Shown piece after piece: positions 22,029-32,672 of a DNA stretch of 64,000 nucleotides; within the stretch, counting starts at the first letter, position 1; each line of letters starts with the position of its first letter. Source of the stretch: Chaetorhynchus papuensis. Lineage: Eukaryota; Chordata; Aves; Passeriformes; Rhipiduridae. The notes beneath the pieces were generated by a model. That model saw only the letters and a program-made list of their open reading frames with translations, was not told where the DNA came from and did no database searches. Position numbers and translations under genes: made by a program. Location: NCBI GenBank assembly GCA_013396525.1, contig VWYX01001232.1:124001-188000 (forward strand), written 5' to 3'.

Positions 22029-24470
22029 CCAGGACAGGCACGTTCCGTAGTTTTACTTATTGCTGTTTTAACTTATGTTTTTATTTTCCTTCATACGAAG
22101 AGGGAAGGAGTCTGTTGTAAAGAGTCCGGACATTGGAGTCCTTCTGCAGGTAGTGCAGAGCGGGGCCAGCACGAGCTGTTTGCTGTAATATATCCTGTAC
22201 ATTAGATTTGGTTCCAAGGACCAGTGGCACTTTGTAAATTCTGAGTTCAGAACCCGTCTGCGTGGGTGCTTTGCCTGCCATCCAGGCTGTGTGTGCTTCC
22301 CAGGAGAGCAGGCACCTCTCGGCTTTCCGTGTTCCCTACGGACCTGCAGCTCACTGGATCCCCGACAGCGCCGCGCTCTGGGCTGGGGGTCAGCTCCCCC
22401 TGTCCTTCCGGGCTGTGCCAGAGAGCTGGGCTGGTTCCAGTGCAGGAGGGACAGCTCCCTGCCTGAGGTGAGCCCCTGAGCACATTCCCAGCTCTCCCAC
22501 TGTCCCAGGGATCGTATCCCGTGCTGCTCCAAGGGAGGGCTGTGCCCATCCTGGCACCAGCATCGACCAAGTGATGGGAGTCTGGGAATTGCACCAGTTC
22601 CAGTGTCTGCCAGACCGTTGGGAAAGGAGGACTGTGTTCGTTCCCTCGTCCGTTTCCAGTGGCATATTTTGAAGCTGGCTATTCCATTCTGGTTTTTATC
22701 TGCACACTTCCCCAGCTCTCCCAGGGCCCTGCTTTTTCTGGTACAGTTCTCATGTAGCATATTTTTACTCTGTTGAGCAGCTACGAATGTTTCACTGTAG
22801 ACATGATAATGCAAAGAAAAAAATCCATGTGGCAATGTCCTGTTTTTTCTTGATCTTCCTTCACACAGCCAGGCCTTGAAGGGCAGGTTGAGGCTGGGTC
22901 GTCCTCATGAGGAGAAGACCAGTGTTAGACCAGTGTTACTCCAGTTGAGCACTCTTAAGCCCCCGAGCCAGTTTGGTGTGTGCCCTGCATGGAATGAGCT
23001 GCTCTTCCAGGAATACCTGCCCGGGGTGGGGGGTGCTCACAGACCAGCACTGCTCCCCTGTGACCCTGGCAGTGTGAGTCAGTGAGACATGAGCAAGGCT
23101 CTGCTGTTGCCACAGTCCTGAAACTGGAGTCACACGGGATGCACAGGTGGCCTTGACTGAAACCTAGAGAGCAAATGCTCAAAAGCTTGGGAAATGCCAG
23201 GATTAAACCTGCCTTTAAAGCTCGGACTGTCCATGTGCTGGGCACTGGTGCAGTGGTGTGTGAGTCCCGCTGGATGGAACTGGGAATGTTGGTACCACTA
23301 CGTGTCCCCTCCATGTCCCTGTCCCATCCATACAGCCCTGGCAGGTTTGGCAGGAAAGGAAGCTGGGAGCTGCAGGAAAAGAAGCTTTTCTGAGGTCTGC
23401 ACTGGGATGTGAGGTTTGAGGCCTGGTGCTCCTGCACACGAGCCCTAAACATCCCAGCTGCCGTCCCAGGGAGGAGGACATTCCAGGTACAGCAGCAGTG
23501 CTGTGGTGGTGTGTCATAAAAGGAAGAAAACAACAGAGTGACTCTCTAAATTGCATTTTTATGCTGACATTTGTTCCCCATTTATAGGAAATCTTGTAGG
23601 AACATGGGGGGACATTGAGTAGAATTTATTGGGCACCTGGAGCAGGAAGAGCACTGCTGAAAAGGGCATTTTGAGGGGCTTGGTGTGGAACATGCTTAGT
23701 GCCAGAGTTTAAAGGCAAGAACGGGTGATCATTCCGAGTTGGCTTGCAGAGCAGGCAGCCTTAATTCTGGTATTTCCCACTTCTGAGCACGAGCGTGTAC
23801 AAAAAATGAAAATAATGTTGCTTTTTGTATATAAAATAGCTTGTAGAATATATTAGAAATCTCTTTAAGTGGTTGGACTTGGTTCCAGGGTTGGTATCTT
23901 CCCTGTCATTCCTGTGTGACTGTAGAGGGATACAGGTAGGGAGACCAAATCCAGTGACTTCCTGGACTCACAATGTCCTGCACGGAGCTTGAACTCCTCC
24001 ATAGCATTTTGCACTGAAACCAGATTGTACCTTTCATCCAAAGACCTTGAGTACTTGATGGAGGTGGGAGACCTCCTGTGGGAAGCACAATCAGCTGGGA
24101 AACGCAGGAGGGAGGTAAAAACATCCCCAAAAGCAATAAGTGTTCTTTGTTCTGACCAGGGAGGGTCAGGGTGCTGGTCCCGGTGTGAGCTGTGAGGGAG
24201 GGCATGTGGCTTGGGACCTCTGCGGTGACAAACAGGACAAGTGGTGTTTGTAGGCTGCTCCCCAGGGAAAAGGAAAATCCTCTTTGGAGCCCGTACTGTG
24301 GAAATGCATCGCTGTCCTTCTCCAAAGGGTACTTGGGGTTCTTCTTTGTGGGGCTCTGACGGGAGGAAAGGGTGTTCCTGGGTGCACCAAGCGCTCGAAC
24401 ATGGGTTTGTGTGTGTATATATATTTATTTATTTTTAAATTAAAGATGTGACATCGCTGTGCCTGTCCGT
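22029..24470 (+). terminator. DNAJC18: DNAJC18 3' UTR and possible poly(A) site
   Basis: About 2.4 kb follows the stop with no gene recognised. The best 3' end signal is ATTAAA at 24439-24444, in an AT-rich tract and followed by GT-rich sequence, just before the CpG island. No canonical AATAAA was noticed in this stretch, so the true end may be nearer. Confidence 0.35.
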
Positions 24471-24479
24471 GGTGGTCCG

Positions 24480-24810
24480 AGCGTGGCCGAAGGGAGGGGC
24501 GGTGGTGGCGCCGGGAGTGTTGCGGGGGATGGCGGGGACGGGCCGGAGCTTGGGAGGAGGCGGCGGCCGCCATTTGCCGCGGGGTGCGGAACATGGCCGA
24601 GGCCTTGGGCTGCCGCCAGCCGTGGCCGGTCCCGGGCCGGGATCGGGAACGGGAGCGGGGCCGGGATCGGGATCGGGACCGGGATCAGAACCAGGGCCTG
24701 AGCCCTCCCCTCAGTGTGAGGTGAGGGAGGGATTGGGGCGGGGGCTCTGTGAGGGCGGGGCCTGCGCGTCCCGCCTTCCCTGTAGGGACGGGGTCTGCGC
24801 GTGAGGGGGG
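24480..24810. promoter_or_regulatory. CpG island / orphan promoter in the SPATA24 position
   Basis: Abrupt rise in GC and CpG after AT-rich 3' UTR. Contains a YY1-like GCCGCCATTTG near 24567. Such islands usually mark promoters. SPATA24 is expected in this syntenic slot but none of its coiled-coil protein is recognisable, so the gene served is unknown. Confidence 0.55.
24593..24720 (+). other. Candidate first exon of an unknown transcript
   Basis: ATG at 24593 opens 42 codons rich in Arg-Asp/Arg-Glu dipeptides, ending at a GTGAGG donor (24721). The nearest acceptor seen past the gap (GTGGCCACAG before 25279) would add about ten residues and a stop. Weak support; it may be a non-coding leader. 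Confidence 0.2.
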
Positions 24811-24834
24811 ACACGGCGGGACGGGGCTGGGAAT

Positions 24835-25240
24835 GGCACCGAGGGCTGGGAAGGGGGCTGGGAGCGGGACAGGGGGCTGGGAGCAGAACAGGGAACGGGG
24901 CAGNNNNNNNNNNNNNNNNNNNNNNNNNNNNNNNNNNNNNNNNNNNNNNNNNNNNNNNNNNNNNNNNNNNNNNNNNNNNNNNNNNNNNNNNNNNNNNNNN
25001 NNNNNNNNNNNNNNNNNNNNNNNNNNNNNNNNNNNNNNNNNNNNNNNNNNNNNNNNNNNNNNNNNNNNNNNNNNNNNNNNNNNNNNNNNNNNNNNNNNNN
25101 NNNNNNNNNNNNNNNNNNNNNNNNNNNNNNNNNNNNNNNNNNNNNNNNNNNNNNNNNNNNNNNNNNNNNNNNNNNNNCTGGAAAATGGACAGGGAGCTGG
25201 GAGCAGAGCAGGGGGCTGGGAGCAGAGCAGGGGGCTGGGA
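24835..25240. repeat. G-rich minisatellite interrupted by an assembly gap
   Basis: Both sides of a 274-base run of N (24904-25177) carry units of the type GGGGGCTGGGAGCAGAGCA, about 19-20 bases each. The gap is therefore most likely unresolved copies of this array. Confidence 0.7.
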
Positions 25241-26134
25241 GCGGGCCTGGCCCCTCACACGGCGCCGTGTGGCCACAGGACTCTCGTGCCCCACCGTGTC
25301 CCAGTCTAGCCCCGCACTCTGGGCCGCGGCACTGGGGTGCACAGCCCTGGCACCTGCTCGGGCATCGTCCCTGTGCCACAGCACCAGCGCGGTGCTGCCG
25401 GGGGAGCAGGGCAGCCCTGTGGCACTCCGGCGCAGGGGGAGCCGGGTGGGTCCCTCTGTCACACAGCACCCTGGCATGTCCCAGTGCCTCAGCTCTGCCG
25501 GGGCTGCTGCCGTGTCCCAGATGCCCAGATCCCTCCTGAGCCCCAGAGGCAGCTCTGAAAGTCTCTACTAAGTTGGGCCGGTGTTTCCTGCTCCTCCGGA
25601 GTTGCAAAAAGTAGCTCCAGCGTGGGAGAGGCATGTCCTGCTTTCAACAGCTACCAGCAGCCTTCCTCCTCCTCACTGCCCGTGCCAGGCTTGCCAGCAC
25701 TGAGGTGAGCACGCACCGAGCTGGCACAAAATCCAGGTTAATAAGCAAATGCAGTGGTGAGCTGCAGGCAGTATCACGCTGGCTTAAACATAAATGAGTG
25801 TTTAATTAGCAAGTCTGGCTCAGCTGGGGTCCACCCTCTGTTCTGTAACATGTTTGTGCCCCACAGGCTGCTCCCACGCACAGCCCGGCCTGCTCTGGGT
25901 TCTGGGAGATGCTGGTTGGGTTTCATTTGGCAGGAGGACCCCGGGATCTCCACGGCCTCCACACCGAGGGACAAAGCCCAGGAGCAGCAGGAGGAGGTGC
26001 AGGTGCTGGAGCGTGGCCTGGATTGGCGGCTTCTGGCAGCCCCGGGCTGCGGCCAGGGCAGAGTGACAGCAATGCCCGGCCAGTTCTGCTGCGCTCCCAC
26101 AGCACCCCCAGACGGGATGTTCATGGCATCCCTG

Positions 26135-26600
26135 CGACCCAGAATCACAGACTGCTGTGGGTTGGAAAGAGCCCCAAAGTCCACCCCATCCCACCCCTGC
26201 CATGGGCAGGGACACCTTCCACTGTCCCAGGCTGCTCCAAGTCCAGCCTGGCCTTGGACACTGCCAGGGATCCAGGGGCAGCCACAGCTGCTCTGAGCAC
26301 CCTGGGCCAGGGCCTGCCCACCCTCCCAGGGAGGAATTTCATCCCAATATCCCGTCCATCCCTGCCCTCTGGCAGTGGGAAGCCATTCCCTGTGTCCTGT
26401 CCCTCCGTCCCTTGTCCCCAGTCCCTCTCCAGCTCTCCTGGAGCCCCTTTAGGCCCTGGAAGGGGCTCTGAGTTCTCCCTGGATCCTTCTCTTGTCCAGG
26501 TGAACACCCCCAGCTCTCCCAGCCTTTCCCCTGCCTCACTCCCAACACTCGTGCTCGGCACAGTCCTTGCTGCTGCTGCTGCTGCATCTCTGACACCCAG
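26135..26600 (-). repeat. CR1 LINE 3' fragment
   Basis: Antisense copy of about 460 bases: CAGACTGCTGTGGGTTGGAA, CATGGGCAGGGACACCTTCC and GAGGAATTTCATCCCAATAT blocks, continuing into the upstream CR1 region. Confidence 0.88.
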
Positions 26601-26924
26601 GTCCTGCTGAAACCACAATGGTCACGGTGACAGCAGCTGTGACAAGTGACACAACACCACCGGAGGCTGCGAGGGTGGCAGGAGAGCAGCACCGGACACC
26701 CGGCTGTCCGGCCGCTGTCCATCCGCTTCCCGGCACCCGCTGTCGGTGCTGCGGGAGGTGGGATGGCCCCGGACACAGCCTGGAGCTCCATGGAGAAGCA
26801 GGGCCAGGCTGCAGCAAGGACTGTCAGCTCAGGGAGCTGCCCTGGCACTGCAAATCCAGCATCAGGCAGGGACTGCACATCCCCAGGCTCGGAGCCAGCA
26901 GTGACCCAGCTACAGAACCAATAT

Positions 26925-27135
26925 TCTGTAGAACCACTGAATCATTTAGCTTGGAACAACCCTTTAAAATCATTGAGTCCAACAGTTTCCCCAACCCTGC
27001 CAAGGCTACCCCTAGCCCATGTCACCGCAGGCACCCAATCTACACATTTTTTAAATCCCTCCAGGGATGGTGACCCCACCACTGCTCTGGGCAGTCTGTG
27101 CCAGTGCCTGACCACCCTTTCCGTGAAGAAAGGGT
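26925..27135 (-). repeat. CR1 LINE 3' fragment, second subfamily
   Basis: Antisense, of a different subfamily: CCACTGAATCATTTAGCTTG, AATCATTGAGTCCAACAGTT, CTCCAGGGATGGTGACCCCA and a CCTTTCCGTGAAGAAAG end. Confidence 0.85.
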
Positions 27136-28193
27136 TGGATTTTAGGATTTGAAATCCCGCATACACACTCCTTCTTGCACAAGGCCACCACACCAGTGAG
27201 CACTGCCCATGGCAGGTCCCTTGCAGTCCCTGTGGGCACAAGTGCCACCTGCAAGCCCAGCCCAGCTCAGCAGTGAAGGGTTAAGTGCCAGCCCAGCTTT
27301 GCGGGAAGCTTTCCTCTCCTCCTTGCCAAGGTTTAAATTTAGTCCCTGCATGAACCCAGAGGACTTGGGCATCGGGTTGCGCCAGGGCTGGCAGTGCTGG
27401 GGAGCACCTGCTGCTGCTGTTTCATGGCAAAAATTCCCCCAAAAGCTGGGACTGGGCTGCACCAGCAGCAGTTGGGGTGGGCAAGCTGCAGAGACCCTCA
27501 TGCCACCCCAGCCACTGGCTTGGGGTCTCCCCAAAATGACACATGGTAGCAGTCCATTGGTCAGCTCCTGTGAGTCCCAGGGGTGCTCCATGGCTTGGGT
27601 TGATCCCACGGCTTGAGTTTGCTCCTGACCGCTTGGATTAGAAAGGGAGGAGCTTCTGCTTGGGGTAGGGTGGGTTTTGGGGAAAGCCCAGTATGGGCAC
27701 ACCATTGCTGTGGCACCGGAAAAGGAGCCATGGTGGGGATGGAGCAGCAGCTCGGGATCCTGCCGTGCCCTCAGCACCGGGGATGGGACATCCCAGAGGG
27801 GTCTGCAGCCCCCCCAGCTCCGGGACAGCCCAGGCCGTTCCATGGGATCGCACACCCAGGACGTGTATGGGCTGCGGGGATGCCCTGGGCCCTGTCCTGC
27901 GGTTTGGGGAGAGCGGGGCGGGCTGAGGGGGCAGGGATGAGCCAGCGGCCCCCCGGCAGCTCCCCGAGGCTGGGGGCGGCGGTGGCATCCCTGCAATGCG
28001 CTTGGCATCGGCTGCCCCGGCTGGCGCTCGCTGAGTCCATGTGATCCAGGGCTTGCTCTGTGCCGCCGCCGGCTCCAGCCGCCGGGACGGCGAGGGAGCC
28101 AGAAGGTCGAGCCAGCGGCCCCGGCAGAGCGGCCACGGCCCCGAGCAGGGCTCCCCGGCACCGGCCGAACCCCCCGGGCTCCTCCCTGCCACG

Positions 28194-31100
28194 ATGCCCC
28201 GCGGGAAGAGGGACCCCGTGCTGCTGTCCCCCGCCGCGCCGCCCGGCCCCGGGGGCGAGGGTCCCCGCGCGGGTGGGGACGGCCGGCGCTCCGCGGAGGA
28301 GGAGGAGGACGGACACCTCCCGGGGCTCTCCCGCGACGACCTCACCAAGAGCATGTCGAGCTCCTCCGTGTCCTCCTACCACTCCGCCCTGTGCTCGGAC
28401 GGCACGGAGACCTTCAAGGACTGCCTGGAGTTCCTGGACGAGGAGGGATCGCCCGGCCGGGCCGCCCCGGGGCTCTGGGCTCCGGCGGGGGCCCCCGGCG
28501 TCCCCCCGCCGCCCGGCCCCCTCGCCCGCCCGCAGCGGGCTCAGCTGTCCAGCGCGGCTAAGAATAGCCCACCGCCGGGCCAGGGGGGCAGGATGGGTCC
28601 CCTCGGTGGGGACCGGCAGCCTGTGCCGGCCGCGGCCGCCGGCGGGGAGCCGGCCGTGCCCCGGCAGCCCGGGGCGATGCTCGGCGGGGCTCCCAGCGAC
28701 TCGGACGAGGTGGACGGCGAGGTGCAGGCGCTGACGGCCAGGGCTTTCCGCAGCCTCTCGGGGCTCCCCGGAGCTCGCCTCGACATGTGCAGCTCCCACA
28801 CCTCCTCCAGCCTCTCCAACTCGCTGTCAGAGGACGGCGGGCGGCCGCGGCGGTGGCCGGCGGGCGCCGGGGAGCCCCGGGGCGCGGCGACAGCTCTGCA
28901 TGGCAGGGTGGGCTGGCCCTTCCCCGCCGGCGTGGACGGGGAGCTGCTGGGCAAGGAACAGTTCGAGTGCGTGGACGTGGAGCTGGAGAACGGAGAGGCC
29001 AGGAAGGGCCACGGCAAGAAGAGGACGGTGCCCAAGCGCCAGATCCTGCTGAAGAGGAAGGAGAGGAAGGAGACGGGCTTTGGCCCCCGGGGGGATGGCC
29101 CAGCGCCCCAGCCCCCGGCCAGGAAAGAGCCCCCCAGCAAGGGCAGAACCATCGGTGAGGACTTCAGGCTCAACTACCAGCAGTTCATGAAGGCGGCCTC
29201 CCTGGACGCCGGCACCGACAGGACCCGGGCGGCCTCGTGCCTGGTGAAAAACGTCCTGGCCAAGAAGATGCAGTACGAGCAGCGGATCAAGATGGAGCAG
29301 AAGGGGCTGCGGGGCAGCTCGACCTCCTCGGGTCCGTCCTCCGCCGGCACCGACCTGCTGGGGGATGGTCTGGAGGGCAAGTCCAGCTCGCTGTCCCGCT
29401 CGGACTGCAGCTTCTCGGCCGAGGACCTGCGGGGCGGCGGGATGCCGGTGGCCACGGAGGCCTCGGGGAACGCCACCACTACCCATCCCACCAAGGGCGT
29501 GGTGCTGAGCGAGGCGACGAGGGAGACTGTCTGCAACCTGAGGAAGACGTTCAACGAGCTCAACCAGAGGATGAAGTACCAGGAGGTGCTGGGAGGCCGC
29601 TGGCTGCCCGCGGCCGCTGAGGAGCACACGTCGGAGAGCATCTGCTACCAGCGAGCCCGCGCCTTGTTCGAAGCCCAGCCTGGGGTGGGGAAGGCGCTGG
29701 ATGTCGCCCCCCGGTTCGCGAGGGCGCCGAGGCCGTGGCCCAGCTTGAAGGAGCGAGCCATCGGCCCCATCCACTCCCAAACCCTCCCCTTCAAGGCCGA
29801 GAGCCGGGAGCTCCCCGCCGCCCCGCCGCGCCGCCACTTCGCCTCCTCCCGGGCGCAGGAGGTGAGGACGCTGCCGCGGAACCAGCCAGAGAAGCCACCA
29901 GCAGTGCCCCGCCGGCCGCCCAGCCCCGGCATCCCGGCACCCCGGGAGTCCCCGCCAGCCGCGCCCCCCAAGCCAGAAGAGAAGGGGAAGGGGCGCGTCC
30001 CCCAGCCCCGGGACGTGCGCAAGCTGGTGAAGAGCAGCTACAGCCTCAAGTTCGGGACTGCCGGCACCTCCCGCGGCACCGTGGCACCGGCGAGCAGCGG
30101 GGAGCCGCCCCCGGCCACCCCTCTGGTCATCCACTGCACCTCGGTCCGTCGGGAGCCAGCGCCGGAGCCGGCGGGTGAGGAGGTGCTGGCAGCCCCCGGC
30201 CGAGAGCCAGCCCCGGCGTGCGTCGAGGGGCCCGCAAAGCCCCCCGGCAGCCGGGCCGCGCCCTCCCACAGCTCCCCCATCAACATCACGAGGGTCCAGG
30301 CCACGCGGAGGGGAGCGGCCCCCGCGGAGGAGCCGCCGGCATCGCCCCCGCGCCGGGAGCGGAGCGAGCTCAGGGTGCCACCACGGGCGCCGGTGGCCGA
30401 GGGGGTGGCACACGTGGAGACCCATCTGCACGTCCTTGTGGGCCGGCCGTCCCCGGTGGCCAGGGAGAGCTCCCCGGCCCACAGCAGCGCGGTGCTGCGG
30501 ACAGAGAAGACCGTTCTCCTGCCTCCGCCACCGCCGAGCCCCGCGGAGGGGAAGGAGGTGCGTGGCCATGGCGGCAGCAGAGCGCTCCACGCTGCCGAGC
30601 GGCCGGAGTCGCTGGGGCAGCGGCGCAGCAGCGGTGACAGCAGGGACCCCCGAGCCGGAGCCCCGGCCGGCAGCAGCGCCCGCCCGCGGCCTGCGGAGCC
30701 GGCAGCGAGAGGCGCGGCAGAGCCCCGGGCCGGCGAACCGAGGCAGGAGCAGCCCGGCGGCCGGCGGGTGTCGGTAGCCAGCGGGGGCTCTGCCGGTGGC
30801 CCCGGCCCCGCCGCCCCGCTCCGAGCCGGGGAGGGCAGCGAATGTCCTCCCGGGCGGCTGCCGGAGCGGAGGGAGGCCTGGGAGCACTCGCCGCAGTGGC
30901 CGGCGGCCACAGAGCCCTTCCCGCCTGCTGCCCTGGCCGAGAACTCCAACTACTTGGCAATGCCCGAGAGAGCCCCCAAATCCACGCTGATGCCAAAGCT
31001 GCCCTCGGTCCCCAACAAAGGCAGTGCATCCTTTGGGACCCCCTTTGTCCCCAGCCCGGCCAGCACTTCTTTTGGGACTCCCTCAGCCCCCAACCCAGCC

Positions 31101-32672
31101 AGTGCATCCACTGGGACCTCCATGGTCACCAATGTGACCAACTCATCCTTAGGCTTCCCATCAGCCTCCAGCCTGGCCAGCACGTCATTTGGGACCCCCT
31201 TGGTTTCCAACCCCAACAAGTCTTTTGGGGCCCCTCTGGTCCCCAACCTGTGCAGCACATCCTTTGGGAACCCCTTGATCCCCAGTGCATCCAGTGCATC
31301 CTTTGGGTCTCCGTTGGTCCCCAATCCATCCAGTGCATCCTTCGGGAACCCCTTGGTCCCCAATCCATCCAGTGCATCCTTCGGGAACCCCTTGGTCCCC
31401 AATCCATCCAGTGCATCCTTCGGGAACCCCTTGGTCCCCAATGCACCCAGCGCATCCTTTGGGTCTCCACTGGTCCCCAATCCATCCAGTGCATCCTTTG
31501 GGTCTCCATTGGTCCCCAGTGCATCCAGTGCATCCTTCGGGAACCCCTTGGTCCCCAATCCATCCAGTGCATCCTTTGGGAACCCCTTGGTCCCAAATCC
31601 ATCCAGTGCATCCTTTGGGAATGCCTGGGTCCCCAGTGCATCCAGTGCATCATTTGGGAATGCCTGGGTCCCCAATGCATCTAGTGCATCCATTGGGAAC
31701 CCCTTGGTCCCCAATGCATCCAGCGCATCCTTTGGGTCTCCACTGGCCCCAAATCCATCCAGTGCATCCTTTGGGAATACCTGGGTCGCCAATCCATCCA
31801 GGGCATCCTTTGGGAACCCCTTGATCCCCAGCCCAGGCAGCTCCTCCTTTGGGTCCCCCTTGGTCACCAACCCAGTCCCCACTTCCCTTGGGCATCCGTC
31901 AGTCTCCAACATGGCCGGCTCTTTCTTTGGACCCCCCTTTGTCCCCAGTGCAGCCAGCGCTCCCCTGGGAAGTGGTGCCTATCCCCTTCCTGGTGGGGAA
32001 GTGCCCTGGAGCAAGCCCAGCCCAGAGCCCCCCCTGCCCCGACTCCCTGAGGGCCCGGCTGCCGTGGAGCCCCCAGCCCAGCCCCACCTCGAGGATGCTC
32101 CTCATTTCCTCAGGAGGACCGATGGCCCCTCACCGAGTGGGAGGAGCAGGCAGAGCCCCCCCAAGCCTTTCTCCGCCCCCCAGCCCCCCCAGCGGAGGAT
32201 GCTCGTGGATCCCAGCAGCGGGAAGTGCTACTACATGGAGCCGCCGCGGCAGCCCCAGATGAAAACTCTCTACGACCCCGAGACCGGGCAGTACCTGGAG
32301 GTGCTGGTCCCGCCGGTGGCATCACACACCGGGCTCTACCAGGCACCTTTCAACCCCGTGGTCATGGCCCCGGGGGTTTACAGCCCACCCTACGCACCCT
32401 TCGGCGGCTTCCCGGGGCTCCCGGCACCGCCGCCCTCCGCGCCCTCGCCGCCGCACCCCGAGCTGCCCGCTGCCGACAACCCCGGCGTGCCCGGGACCTC
32501 CGGCTCTGCTCCCAAGGGCGAGGGGCCGTCCCCTGCCGGGGGTCCCGACTGCGGCTACCTGGAGAGCCTGTACTACATCCCCACGGGGATGCGGGCCAGC
32601 CCCGGCCCCGAGCAGTCCCCGGCCCGCGCCAGCCCTGCCGCGCCCGAGAAGGGGTCACTGCCGCGGATGTGA
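28194..32672 (+). CDS. PROB1: PROB1, proline-rich basic protein 1 (single exon, expanded)
   Basis: One uninterrupted frame of 1492 residues from the first in-frame ATG; the frame is open upstream to 28041 but has no ATG. Mammalian PROB1 is also single-exon, about 1000 residues, of unknown function. The N terminus has an acidic stretch then a Ser-rich block (DLTKSMSSSSVSSYHSALCS). The middle is Pro/Arg/Ala-rich and basic. Residues about 943-1266 are 13-residue repeats (separate entry). The C terminus carries the DUF4585-type segment at about 1335-1375 (LVDPSSGKCYYM, then TLYDPETGQYLEVLVPP), the main diagnostic feature. Position between DNAJC18 and MZB1 agrees. GC is extremely high, which explains long shadow frames on the other strand. 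Confidence 0.92.
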   Translation: MPRGKRDPVLLSPAAPPGPGGEGPRAGGDGRRSAEEEEDGHLPGLSRDDLTKSMSSSSVSSYHSALCSDGTETFKDCLEFLDEEGSPGRAAPGLWAPAGAPGVPPPPGPLARPQRAQLSSAAKNSPPPGQGGRMGPLGGDRQPVPAAAAGGEPAVPRQPGAMLGGAPSDSDEVDGEVQALTARAFRSLSGLPGARLDMCSSHTSSSLSNSLSEDGGRPRRWPAGAGEPRGAATALHGRVGWPFPAGVDGELLGKEQFECVDVELENGEARKGHGKKRTVPKRQILLKRKERKETGFGPRGDGPAPQPPARKEPPSKGRTIGEDFRLNYQQFMKAASLDAGTDRTRAASCLVKNVLAKKMQYEQRIKMEQKGLRGSSTSSGPSSAGTDLLGDGLEGKSSSLSRSDCSFSAEDLRGGGMPVATEASGNATTTHPTKGVVLSEATRETVCNLRKTFNELNQRMKYQEVLGGRWLPAAAEEHTSESICYQRARALFEAQPGVGKALDVAPRFARAPRPWPSLKERAIGPIHSQTLPFKAESRELPAAPPRRHFASSRAQEVRTLPRNQPEKPPAVPRRPPSPGIPAPRESPPAAPPKPEEKGKGRVPQPRDVRKLVKSSYSLKFGTAGTSRGTVAPASSGEPPPATPLVIHCTSVRREPAPEPAGEEVLAAPGREPAPACVEGPAKPPGSRAAPSHSSPINITRVQATRRGAAPAEEPPASPPRRERSELRVPPRAPVAEGVAHVETHLHVLVGRPSPVARESSPAHSSAVLRTEKTVLLPPPPPSPAEGKEVRGHGGSRALHAAERPESLGQRRSSGDSRDPRAGAPAGSSARPRPAEPAARGAAEPRAGEPRQEQPGGRRVSVASGGSAGGPGPAAPLRAGEGSECPPGRLPERREAWEHSPQWPAATEPFPPAALAENSNYLAMPERAPKSTLMPKLPSVPNKGSASFGTPFVPSPASTSFGTPSAPNPASASTGTSMVTNVTNSSLGFPSASSLASTSFGTPLVSNPNKSFGAPLVPNLCSTSFGNPLIPSASSASFGSPLVPNPSSASFGNPLVPNPSSASFGNPLVPNPSSASFGNPLVPNAPSASFGSPLVPNPSSASFGSPLVPSASSASFGNPLVPNPSSASFGNPLVPNPSSASFGNAWVPSASSASFGNAWVPNASSASIGNPLVPNASSASFGSPLAPNPSSASFGNTWVANPSRASFGNPLIPSPGSSSFGSPLVTNPVPTSLGHPSVSNMAGSFFGPPFVPSAASAPLGSGAYPLPGGEVPWSKPSPEPPLPRLPEGPAAVEPPAQPHLEDAPHFLRRTDGPSPSGRSRQSPPKPFSAPQPPQRRMLVDPSSGKCYYMEPPRQPQMKTLYDPETGQYLEVLVPPVASHTGLYQAPFNPVVMAPGVYSPPYAPFGGFPGLPAPPPSAPSPPHPELPAADNPGVPGTSGSAPKGEGPSPAGGPDCGYLESLYYIPTGMRASPGPEQSPARASPAAPEKGSLPRM
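31020..31991 (+). repeat. PROB1: 39-bp tandem repeat array encoding SFG-type 13-mers
   Basis: About 25 units of 39 bases (one is 36), each encoding a 13-mer of the type SSASFGNPLVPNP. Twenty units keep the FG pair; in the others F or the context is changed (TG, LG, IG). Central units are almost identical in DNA while edge units are diverged, the pattern expected of unequal exchange. The period is a multiple of three, so all six frames stay open across it. Confidence 0.95.

Larger units (their letters stand above)
25241..28193. other. Intergenic spacer before PROB1
   Basis: No gene recognised. Holds two CR1 regions and GC-rich sequence that should include the PROB1 promoter and leader. No TATA box was noted. 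An ATG immediately followed by TGA lies at 28039-28044 in the probable leader. Confidence 0.4.

Noticed and set aside
22068..22835. 255-codon minus-strand frame after the DNAJC18 stop
   Set aside because: It is antisense to the 3' UTR and has no recognised domain, splice context or promoter.
24440..25477. Long minus-strand frames crossing the run of N
   Set aside because: They are open only because undetermined bases cannot encode stops.
27142..28161. 339-codon minus-strand frame upstream of PROB1
   Set aside because: GC-rich, partly overlaps a CR1 copy at its end, and has no recognisable domain.
28827..30887. 686-codon open frame on the minus strand
   Set aside because: It is the shadow of PROB1: very high GC removes stops on the opposite strand. 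Composition is low-complexity Arg/Gly/Ala, and no family is recognised.
30950..31912. 320- and 184-codon repetitive minus-strand frames
   Set aside because: A 39-base repeat keeps every frame open, so these are by-products of the PROB1 array.
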